Positions 35,380-42,568 of a stretch of DNA of 44,832 nucleotides are shown piece by piece; position 1 is the first letter of the stretch; each line of letters starts with the position of its first letter. The notes below the pieces were generated by a model that had not been told where the DNA came from, ran no database searches, and saw nothing but the letters and a program-made list of their open reading frames with translations. The DNA is taken from the NCBI GenBank assembly GCA_943333125.1, contig CALQSB010000025.1:1-44832 (forward strand). The letters run 5' to 3'. The stretch comes from Chitinophaga pinensis (lineage in GTDB: Bacteria > Bacteroidota > Bacteroidia > Chitinophagales > Chitinophagaceae). Position numbers and translations under genes: made by a program.

Positions 35380-36144
35380 GTGAAAAATTTCAGACATCAG
35401 CATCAGCGCCCCAAAAAAAACACATTGATTATCGGAAGAGAAGCCGTAATCAAAGCCATGCAGGAAGGTAAGCAGCTTGATCGCATTTATTTGCAATCGA
35501 ATGTCCATGGCCCTATTATAGATGAAATAAGGGTGTTGGCTGCTGCGGGTTTAGTGCCCATAAATAAAGTGCCGGTAGAAAAACTCAACAGCTATAATGT
35601 AAGCAATCATGAAGGTTGTATTGCACAGATTTCTAAAATTCAATATCAGGACTTACAACAAATCATTTCTTTTATCGTAGATAATGGCGAAGTACCTTTG
35701 TTTATTGTATTGGATGGGGTAACGGATATCAGAAATATTGGAGCCATCGCCAGAAGTGCATTTTGCTTTGGGGTAAATGCAATTATAATTCCAGAAAAAG
35801 GCGTGGGGTCATTAAATGAAGATGCAATACTTACATCTGCCGGAGCCCTCGAAAAAATTGCTGTTTGCAGAGTAGGTAGTTTGATGAAAGCCGTTGATGA
35901 CCTTCATTTGAATGGGATAAAAGTTTTCGCCAGTGAAATGACTGCAGAGAAAAATATTGGAGCTATTGATTTAACCGAACCTTGTGCAATAATAATGGGT
36001 GGGGAAGAGCATGGCGTTTATCCCGCACTGATGAAAATATGCGACGACAGATTTTCTATTCCAATGTCGGGTGAGTTTGATTCATTGAATGTATCGGTGG
36101 CTACGGGTATTATTTTGTATGAGGTGTCGAGGCAAAGGTTATAA
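35380..36144 (+). CDS. rlmB: 23S rRNA (guanosine-2'-O-)-methyltransferase, TrmH/SpoU family
   Basis: The 254-residue protein has the substrate-binding N-domain (LIIGREAVIKAMQEGKQLDR) and the SPOUT knot domain with the three SpoU motifs: DGVTDIRNIGAIARSAFCFG, IIMGGEEHGVYPALM and IPMSGEFDSLNVSVATGIIL. Enzymes of this subgroup methylate the 2'-O of G2251 in 23S rRNA. The start is GTG at 35380. No ATG fits the conserved N-terminus, and the promoter box ends just before it. Family is certain; the rlmB assignment within TrmH-like enzymes is likely but not proven by sequence alone. Confidence 0.9.
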   Translation: MKNFRHQHQRPKKNTLIIGREAVIKAMQEGKQLDRIYLQSNVHGPIIDEIRVLAAAGLVPINKVPVEKLNSYNVSNHEGCIAQISKIQYQDLQQIISFIVDNGEVPLFIVLDGVTDIRNIGAIARSAFCFGVNAIIIPEKGVGSLNEDAILTSAGALEKIAVCRVGSLMKAVDDLHLNGIKVFASEMTAEKNIGAIDLTEPCAIIMGGEEHGVYPALMKICDDRFSIPMSGEFDSLNVSVATGIILYEVSRQRL

Positions 36145-36154
36145 ATGTTTAAAA

Positions 36155-36203
36155 GGTTCAATAAGTTCAAAATGCTGAATTAACCTTTTGAACTTATTGA
36201 ACC
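36155..36203. repeat. Perfect 18-bp inverted repeat
   Basis: GGTTCAATAAGTTCAAAA (36155-36172) and TTTTGAACTTATTGAACC (36186-36203) are exact reverse complements around a 13-bp spacer, and a partial third arm TTTTTGAAC occurs at 36232-36240. There is no T-run after the stem, so it is not a standard terminator, though it begins 11 bp after the rlmB stop. Confidence 0.75.
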
Positions 36204-36223
36204 CCTGCCTACCGGCAGGCAGG
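36204..36223. repeat. GC-rich hairpin next to the inverted repeat
   Basis: CCTGCC-TACC-GGCAGG (36204-36219), followed by CAGG, is a GC-rich hairpin in an AT-rich region. It can also pair one register over (CTGCCT with AGGCAG). Similar CCTGCC/GGCAGG palindromes are, as far as I know, scattered in Bacteroidota intergenic DNA. Confidence 0.6.
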
Positions 36224-36282
36224 GCTGGAACTTTTTGAACTAAATTATCCTATTAAGCAGATAATTTTTTTTCTTTTGTAAT

Positions 36283-37146
36283 ATGGATTTTCAACATAAA
36301 ATAAAACTCATCGAATGCCCGCGTGATGCCATGCAGGGATGGGCACATCTTATTCCGACTGAAAAAAAAATAGAGTATATCAATTCATTGCTTGCTGTAG
36401 GATTTGATACTATTGACTTTGGCAGTTTTGTGTCGCCAAAAGCTATTCCTCAAATGGCAGACACTAAAGAGGTAATAAATGGTTTGGATCTTTCAAATAC
36501 ACATACAAAATTACTGGCTATCATTGCTAATCAAAGAGGCGCAGCAGATGCAGTTGCTTATGATGCTATTTCTTATCTCGGATTTCCATTTTCGGTTTCT
36601 GAAACATTTCAACAGAGAAATACTCATTCTTCAATAATCAATTCTTTCACAAATGTGGAAGCCATTCAGAATTTATGTGTGAAGCACAACAAAAAAATGG
36701 TGGTATATATTTCTATGGGTTTTGGTAATCCTTACGGAGATTTATATAACGAAGAAATTGTTTTTGAATGGGTTGACAAACTAACGGCATTGGACATTGG
36801 AATTATTTCATTGGCTGATACAGTTGGATTAGCAACTCCCATGCAGGTTGAAAGTGTGGCTGGATATTTAATAAAACAGTTGCCTCAGACTGAAATTGGT
36901 GTTCATTTGCATTCAACGTCATTCAGCTGGAAAGAAAAGGCTGATGCTGCTCTTAAAGCGGGCTGCACCAGATTTGATGGCGCTTTAAAAGGAATTGGCG
37001 GATGCCCGATGGCTGGTGATGATTTGGTAGGAAATATGAATACGGAATTGATGATTCCCTACTTTCAAAAACTGGGTTTAATAAACGACATCAACGAAGA
37101 TGCATTAATCAAATCTTTGCAAATGGCCAGTGAGATTTTTATTTAA
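36283..37146 (+). CDS. Hydroxymethylglutaryl-CoA lyase
   Basis: The 287-residue TIM-barrel enzyme splits HMG-CoA into acetoacetate and acetyl-CoA in leucine breakdown. It shows LIECPRDAMQGWAHLIPTEK at the start (catalytic Arg-Asp), DFGSFVSPKAIPQMADTKEV, ISLADTVGLATPMQVE, the metal-binding HLHSTS, and the catalytic-cysteine loop GIGGCPMAGDDLVGN. Length is close to the bacterial norm (about 290-300). It lies 15 bp upstream of the GSCFA gene, likely one transcript. The rest of the leucine pathway is not in the window. A related DRE-TIM lyase acting on another acyl-CoA is possible. Confidence 0.92.
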   Translation: MDFQHKIKLIECPRDAMQGWAHLIPTEKKIEYINSLLAVGFDTIDFGSFVSPKAIPQMADTKEVINGLDLSNTHTKLLAIIANQRGAADAVAYDAISYLGFPFSVSETFQQRNTHSSIINSFTNVEAIQNLCVKHNKKMVVYISMGFGNPYGDLYNEEIVFEWVDKLTALDIGIISLADTVGLATPMQVESVAGYLIKQLPQTEIGVHLHSTSFSWKEKADAALKAGCTRFDGALKGIGGCPMAGDDLVGNMNTELMIPYFQKLGLINDINEDALIKSLQMASEIFI

Positions 37147-37161
37147 AATCAAGTTTGAATT

Positions 37162-38133
37162 ATGGAATTCAGAATGGAATTTTCTCCTAAATCTTTTGAA
37201 ACAAAATTAAAGCACAGCGATAAACTGTTTTTGGCAGGTTCTTGTTTTACCGAACAAATTGGTTTGAAATTATCACATCATAAATTTCGGACACTCGAAA
37301 ATCCTAATGGTATTCTTTTTAATCCTGTAAGTATAGCTCGTTCTGTGTCTTCTTATATTGCCAACAAAAAATATACTGCGGATGATCTGTTTTTTAACAA
37401 TGAACGCTGGGGTAGCTGGGATCATCATACAAGGTTTTCAAATCCTGAGCAGGCAGCTTGTTTGCAAAATATAAATCAATCACAATCCAGGGCTCACGAT
37501 TTCTTGAAAAATAGTAATTGGTTGTTATTGACTTTAGGCTCGTCCTTTGTTTATGAATTAAAAAATGAAAGGGTGGTTGCTAATTGTCATAAAGTGCCAA
37601 CAGATAAGTTTAACAAAAAACTACTGTCATCAGATGAAGTTGCATCTTGTCTAAAATCAATGATTGAAGAGTTGATTGTTTTTAATCCTGAAATTAAAAT
37701 TATTTTCACCATCAGTCCTGTGCGGCATCTGCGTGATGGCTTCGTCGAAAATAACCGGAGCAAAGCAAATCTCATCAACGCAGTACATGCTCTGGTTGAC
37801 AGCAATTCTGCTTTGTATTATTTTCCTGCTTATGAATTAGTGATTGACGATTTAAGAGATTATCGTTTTTTTGCAGAAGATATGGTTCATCCTAATTATC
37901 AGGCAACGAATTATGTTTGGGAGAAGTTTAAAAACGGATGTATTGAGGAGTCTTCATTACAATTGATGAAAGAAATTTCAATAATTAATTCGGCAAGAAA
38001 TCATAAGCCATTTAATGCGCAATCCAATCAGCATAAGGAGTTCCTGAAGACGAATTTGGAAAGGGCTAAAGTTTTAATCAGTCATCACAGCTATTTAGAT
38101 TTGTCTGAGGAAATCGGTTATTTCGGAATTTAG
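37162..38133 (+). CDS. GSCFA domain protein
   Basis: The 323-residue protein has the motif that names the family, LAGSCFTEQIGLKLSHHKF, near residues 25-43. It continues with the conserved blocks NPNGILFNPVSIARSV, LLLTLGSSFVYEL and IKIIFTISPVRHLRDGF. The fold is thought to resemble SGNH/GDSL hydrolases, with the motif Ser as possible nucleophile and a later D..H pair (AEDMVHPNYQATNYVWEKF). There is no signal peptide, so it should be cytosolic. The family is widespread in Bacteroidota and its substrate is not known to me. Confidence 0.9.
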   Translation: MEFRMEFSPKSFETKLKHSDKLFLAGSCFTEQIGLKLSHHKFRTLENPNGILFNPVSIARSVSSYIANKKYTADDLFFNNERWGSWDHHTRFSNPEQAACLQNINQSQSRAHDFLKNSNWLLLTLGSSFVYELKNERVVANCHKVPTDKFNKKLLSSDEVASCLKSMIEELIVFNPEIKIIFTISPVRHLRDGFVENNRSKANLINAVHALVDSNSALYYFPAYELVIDDLRDYRFFAEDMVHPNYQATNYVWEKFKNGCIEESSLQLMKEISIINSARNHKPFNAQSNQHKEFLKTNLERAKVLISHHSYLDLSEEIGYFGI

Positions 38134-38294
38134 AAGAATATTTAATTTAGAAATAAACATCAATCAAAAAAAACTTATCTTTCCTATCCTAAAATCAGTA
38201 TAGAAAACCATGATGTTTCTTTAAGATTAGCCTCTTGAAAATCGGGCATGATAATAAAGGATTTCTTAACTGGTCAAAAAAACGCTTTTAACGT

Positions 38295-38981
38295 ATGAAA
38301 AAAATTATTTTATTTTCAGCTTTTTCAATAGCAACTTTATTTGCATTCAGCCAGCGTGTAAACAAAGTCGTATTTACCAATAATGGAGCGAATACTTCAT
38401 TTGGATTTTTATTAAATGAAGATGTAGTGATCAATCTTTCTCAGGAAGGCACAATGGAAACCTGGGGCGTTGATTTATATGCATCAAGAACTGCAGATTA
38501 TATACAAAGGCCATTAAAGCCTTATGACGGAAGGGTAGAGTATTACACAGAAAGAGACAATGAAGCATTCAGAGGCAAAATCAAATACATCGGTGGTACT
38601 TTAATTACTTACTATGCTAATTATGATGAAAAGTTTTTAATTGGAAAAATAAAAGCGATTGGCCCCATCAATATTTCTTATTATTCAAGATATGATGATC
38701 CTTCATCTGAAGGGAAATTGAAAAGCATTGGTCAGATGAATTTGACTTATTATACCAGTTTTGATAATGATGCGTATAAAGGAAAAATAAAATCTTTGGG
38801 TACCGTTGGAATAACTTATTATAATGCTTTTGATGATAAATCATTCGCAGGCAAAATTAAAAATTTAGGAGGTACGCCATACACGTATTATTCATCAATG
38901 GATCAACAATATTTGAGAGGGGCTTTGAAAACAGGCAATATGATTCAGGTGATAAATGGAATTACTTTTTATATCAGATAA
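38295..38981 (+). CDS. Secreted 23-residue repeat protein of unknown function
   Basis: The 228-residue protein has a signal peptide (KKIILFSAFSIATLFAFSQ) and no known catalytic motif. Residues 94-208 are five tandem 23-residue repeats of the pattern GK(I/L)K.(I/L)G...(I/L/Y)(T/S)YY...D, followed by a degenerate sixth ending at the C-terminus. A weaker related unit may precede them (DGRVEYYTERD). The regular glycine and paired tyrosine spacing suggests a beta-solenoid or beta-hairpin repeat. Its stop codon is 1 bp from that of convergent miaE. I do not recognise the family; a periplasmic or cell-surface location is inferred. Confidence 0.85.
   Translation: MKKIILFSAFSIATLFAFSQRVNKVVFTNNGANTSFGFLLNEDVVINLSQEGTMETWGVDLYASRTADYIQRPLKPYDGRVEYYTERDNEAFRGKIKYIGGTLITYYANYDEKFLIGKIKAIGPINISYYSRYDDPSSEGKLKSIGQMNLTYYTSFDNDAYKGKIKSLGTVGITYYNAFDDKSFAGKIKNLGGTPYTYYSSMDQQYLRGALKTGNMIQVINGITFYIR
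38574..38918 (+). repeat. Five tandem 69-bp coding repeats
   Basis: The repeats encode residues 94-208 of the secreted protein at 38295. The amino-acid pattern (G at 1, K at 4, G at 7, YY at 13-14, D at 18) is kept while the DNA has diverged, so these are old protein repeats rather than recent DNA duplications. Confidence 0.75.
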
Positions 38982-38982
38982 T

Positions 38983-39597
38983 TTAATGAATTCTGTCGCC
39001 TCTTACTTCAGCGCTGTTCATTAATTCCTTTTCATATTTTAGCCATTCGTTCCATCTTTTTCTTACTGTTTTTTTATCGATATAATATTCGGCCAGGTTT
39101 ATAAAAAGCGTGTAGTGTCCGGCTTCGCTTTCCATAAATTTCCTGTAGAATTTTCTCATATAGTTATCGTCTAAACCTTCACTGAGTCTTTTAAATCGTT
39201 CACAGCTTCTGGCTTCTATTAGCGCCATAATCAACATCTGATCAAGAAATCTTTCATCGGGGCTTCCTCCCTTCACCTGGAAATCAAGTAATTTATTTAC
39301 ATAAACATCTTTTCTTTGGCGGCCCAGAACGAGACCTCTTTTCTTTAATTCGGCAAGCACCATTCTGAAATGGCCCCATTCTTCAGTTACAATTGGGCTT
39401 AATTCTTCAACCATGTGCATTTTTTCTGAATTCTTCTGAATCAGTGAAATGCAGGTTGTCGCTGCTTTTTGCTCACAATAGGCGTGGTCGGTCAACATTT
39501 CTTCGAGTTGTATTTCAGCAAGATTTACCCATCGTGGATCTGTAGGGAGTTTTAATCCTAATATATTTCTGGTATGCTCGCTTATATTCGTATTCAT
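38983..39597 (-). CDS. miaE: tRNA-(ms2io6A) hydroxylase MiaE
   Basis: The 204-residue protein resembles MiaE, a diiron enzyme that hydroxylates ms2i6A at position 37 of tRNAs. Carboxylate-histidine motifs of the four-helix diiron fold are present: IQLEEMLTDHAYCEQKAA, VTEEWGHFRMVLAEL, MALIEARSCERFKRL and FMESEAGHYTLF. The start is taken as ATG 39597; a TTG at 39603 is also in frame but lies inside the -7 box. Length is typical for the family. It is convergent with the repeat-protein gene. Confidence 0.93.
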   Translation of the reverse strand: MNTNISEHTRNILGLKLPTDPRWVNLAEIQLEEMLTDHAYCEQKAATTCISLIQKNSEKMHMVEELSPIVTEEWGHFRMVLAELKKRGLVLGRQRKDVYVNKLLDFQVKGGSPDERFLDQMLIMALIEARSCERFKRLSEGLDDNYMRKFYRKFMESEAGHYTLFINLAEYYIDKKTVRKRWNEWLKYEKELMNSAEVRGDRIH

Positions 39598-39600
39598 AAT

Positions 39601-39608
39601 CAAAATTA
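39601..39608 (-). promoter_or_regulatory. -7 box of miaE
   Basis: The minus strand reads TAATTTTG, an exact TAnnTTTG match ending 4 nt before the ATG at 39597. No -33 TTTG is seen at correct spacing, so support is moderate. If used, the mRNA would be nearly leaderless. Confidence 0.35.
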
Positions 39609-39706
39609 TTAAATCAAATTTTATTTATGAGCATTTTTTTAACATAGGTAAAACCATGTTTCTGCATTAGACTATTTTAATTTACTTTACACGATATTCA
39701 ATAAGT

Positions 39707-42145
39707 ATGCGTTTTGTTTTCTTTTTTATTACAGCAATTGTTTCTGCAGCATTTTGTTATCTCTTGGATACCAAAGTTTTACTTAAAATTCCCTTAGGCA
39801 AGTTGTTGTCGCCACAGGAAGGTATCTGGCAGAATGCCGAGCCAGTTGATCAGCAGTATTCGGCTGATCTCCATTTCGGAAATCTTACAGGTAAAACGGA
39901 GGTTTACTTTGATGCCAGATTGGTGCCTCATGTTTTTGCTGAAAATGAAAATGACGCATATTTTGTTCAGGGTTTTTTACATGCCAAATTCAGATTGTGG
40001 CAAATGGAATTACAAACCCTTGCCGCTGCAGGAAGATTAAGTGAAGTGCTTGGTGAAGTGGCTATTAACCACGACAGAGAGTTCAGGAGATTGGGAATGA
40101 ATTATGCGGCAGAAAATGCTTTGCAGGAAATGGAAAAAGATGAGCAAACTAAATCTGCTTGTGATGCTTACACCGCAGGAGTTAACGCATATATGACTAA
40201 ACTTACGAATAGTACATTGTCTGTGGAATATAAATTATTAGGGATAAAGCCAGAGCGCTGGACGAATTTCAAATCGGCACTTTTTTTAAAGTATATGTCC
40301 TATAATTTATCAGGATTTGAAAATGATTTTGAAATGACCAACGCAAAATCTTATTTTAATAAAAATGATTTCGATAAGTTGTTTCCTGTACATCAGGATT
40401 CTGTTGATCCTGTAATACCTAAAGGGACAGCAGTTATTGAACCTAAAGTTCATCCGGTTACACCTGCATTTGCTGATTCTTTGTATTTTAATTTTATAAA
40501 AGACAGTGCAATCAATGTGGTAGAATCGGAAAAGCCTAATCCCAATAATGGCAGCAATAACTGGGCAGTTAGCGGAATGAAAACAAAGTCCGGTGCACCT
40601 ATTTTATGCAACGATCCTCACTTAGGTTTAAATCTTCCATCAATTTGGTTTGAGATGCAGATTTCTGTCCCTGAATTCAATGCTTATGGGGTAAGTTTTC
40701 CTGGAACTCCCGGAATTATTATTGGATTTAATGACCATTGCGCTTTTGGATTTACTAACAGCGAAAGAGATGTGCGCGATTATTATGAAATAAAATTTAA
40801 AGACAATTCAAAAAGAGAATATTGGTTCGATAGCAGCTGGAAAAAAACGACACTTAGAATTGAACGCATTAAAATAGCAGGAAAGTCCGACTTGTTGGAT
40901 ACCGTGGCTTACACTGTTTTTGGCCCGGTAATGTATGATCATTCTTTTAACAGCAAGAAAGGCTTAAATAAAAATTATGCGGTAAGCTGGACCGCTTACG
41001 AAAAAAGCAATGAGTTTAAAACATTTTATCTTCTGGACAGGGCAAGAAATTACGATGATTATCTTGAGGCCGTCAATTATTTAAATACGCCTGGACAGAA
41101 TTGTGTTTTTGCCTGTAAAACTGGCGACATTGCTATTAGAGCTGCAGGTGATTTCCCGGCTAAATGGAATGGCCAGGGAGATTTTATTATGCCGGGAACG
41201 GATAGTGGCTATATGTGGCAGGGGATGATTCCTAAAGAGGAAACTCCATTTCAATACAATCCCGAAAGAGGTTTTGTAAGTAGCGCTAATCAGCTTCCTG
41301 TGGATACCCCTTATCCTTATTATCTGGGAAGAAATTATCCATTGTATCGAGCAAGATATTTAAATAGTCAGCTTACTGCCATGCAAAATATTACCCCACA
41401 AAATATGATGGCTTTGCAAACCAATAATCATGATTTATATGCAGAGATGGCGGTTCCTGTACTTTTAAAAAATATCCAAACAGAAAAATTAAATTCACAG
41501 GAAAAAAAATATTTTGATAAACTGAAGTACTGGAATTTTGATAATGACGCAAAATCTGTTGGTGCCATTGTGTTTGATTTAACCTGGCATAATCTTTATG
41601 ATACTGTTTATAATGACAACTATACTCATGCGCCAAAAAATTCAGCAATGCCATCGGAAAGCAGTTTTTTAGAGTCATTACTTAAAGACAGCGCTTATAA
41701 ATTTGTGGATATGGTTTCAACTCCATGGGTAGAAACATTGCAAGAAATGTCGACATCCGCATTGAAAAAAGCAGTGACTGCTATGGAACAACTTGAATCT
41801 GATGGTAATCTGGAATGGTCGAAATATAAGGATACTCACATAGATTATTTATTGAAATTTCCTTCTTTCAGTCGCTTCCATTTGCCAATAGGAGGTGGCG
41901 AAAATTCAATCAATGCCACTACTTCCAATCATGGGCCATCCTGGAGAATGATTGTTAGTCTTACTGAAAAAACGGAGGCCTACGGAATTTATCCTGGCGG
42001 GCAAAGCGGGAATCCGGGAAGTAAATTCTATGATGATGCAATTGATAATTGGGTTTCAGGAAATTACTACGAACTTTGGCTGATGAAAAAAGAGGAAGAA
42101 AAAGATAAACGCATCAAGTGGAAAATGAGTTTTAGCAAGAGTTAA
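39707..42145 (+). CDS. Penicillin acylase (S45) family N-terminal-nucleophile hydrolase
   Basis: The 812-residue protein starts with a membrane signal (RFVFFFITAIVSAAFCYLL) and has the layout of a self-cleaving Ntn-hydrolase. An alpha-chain (to about 282) includes the VPHVFAENENDAYFVQGFLH block. A linker precedes the catalytic Ser283 in NNGSNNWAVSG, and the beta-chain follows with LCNDPHLGLNLPSIWFEMQI and GTPGIIIGFNDHCAFGFTN. Cleavage before Ser283 would produce the active heterodimer. Family members cut amide bonds in penicillins, acyl-homoserine lactones or other N-acyl compounds; the true substrate cannot be read here. It acts in the periplasm or outside. It precedes a small membrane protein by 43 bp. 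Confidence 0.93.
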   Translation: MRFVFFFITAIVSAAFCYLLDTKVLLKIPLGKLLSPQEGIWQNAEPVDQQYSADLHFGNLTGKTEVYFDARLVPHVFAENENDAYFVQGFLHAKFRLWQMELQTLAAAGRLSEVLGEVAINHDREFRRLGMNYAAENALQEMEKDEQTKSACDAYTAGVNAYMTKLTNSTLSVEYKLLGIKPERWTNFKSALFLKYMSYNLSGFENDFEMTNAKSYFNKNDFDKLFPVHQDSVDPVIPKGTAVIEPKVHPVTPAFADSLYFNFIKDSAINVVESEKPNPNNGSNNWAVSGMKTKSGAPILCNDPHLGLNLPSIWFEMQISVPEFNAYGVSFPGTPGIIIGFNDHCAFGFTNSERDVRDYYEIKFKDNSKREYWFDSSWKKTTLRIERIKIAGKSDLLDTVAYTVFGPVMYDHSFNSKKGLNKNYAVSWTAYEKSNEFKTFYLLDRARNYDDYLEAVNYLNTPGQNCVFACKTGDIAIRAAGDFPAKWNGQGDFIMPGTDSGYMWQGMIPKEETPFQYNPERGFVSSANQLPVDTPYPYYLGRNYPLYRARYLNSQLTAMQNITPQNMMALQTNNHDLYAEMAVPVLLKNIQTEKLNSQEKKYFDKLKYWNFDNDAKSVGAIVFDLTWHNLYDTVYNDNYTHAPKNSAMPSESSFLESLLKDSAYKFVDMVSTPWVETLQEMSTSALKKAVTAMEQLESDGNLEWSKYKDTHIDYLLKFPSFSRFHLPIGGGENSINATTSNHGPSWRMIVSLTEKTEAYGIYPGGQSGNPGSKFYDDAIDNWVSGNYYELWLMKKEEEKDKRIKWKMSFSKS

Positions 42146-42188
42146 CCAATCAGAAAAAAAAAGTTCAAAATTTATATTCTTTACTATT

Positions 42189-42539
42189 ATGAGATTTTTT
42201 GTTTCAGTATTTTTAATGGCCTTTCTCAGTTTCGCATCCTGTTTGTTTTTTCCCTGGTGGAGTATTGCTGTGGTGTGTTTTGTAGTTTCATTTTTAATTC
42301 CCAATCAATATGGGAAAGCTTTTTTAATTGGGTTTGTAGCACTATTTTTACTTTGGTTTGGTTTAAGTTTTTGGCTGAGTTTCAAAAATAATCATATTCT
42401 GGCTCAAAGGATTTCGGTGTTAATTTTGAACATGAATAGCCCGTTTTTACTGGTATTATTAACCGCTTTTATAGGCGCTGTTGTAGGTGGCTTTTCTTCG
42501 TTATCGGGTTCATTACTTAGAGGTAAACCTAAAAACTAA
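42189..42539 (+). CDS. Small membrane protein of unknown function
   Basis: The 116-residue protein has about four hydrophobic helices (starting RFFVSVFLMAFLSFASCLFF) and a short basic C-terminus (LLRGKPKN). No family is recognised. It follows the penicillin acylase gene by 43 bp and precedes the DUF5686 gene by 29 bp on the same strand, so it is likely co-transcribed. A function cannot be proposed from sequence. Confidence 0.7.
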   Translation: MRFFVSVFLMAFLSFASCLFFPWWSIAVVCFVVSFLIPNQYGKAFLIGFVALFLLWFGLSFWLSFKNNHILAQRISVLILNMNSPFLLVLLTAFIGAVVGGFSSLSGSLLRGKPKN

Positions 42540-42568
42540 TCTGTAAATTTTCTTTTGAATATATTTTT

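Noticed and set aside
38574-38918. Recent tandem DNA duplication or CRISPR array
   Set aside because: The 69-bp units are within a continuous reading frame and have diverged at the DNA level while keeping the protein pattern.
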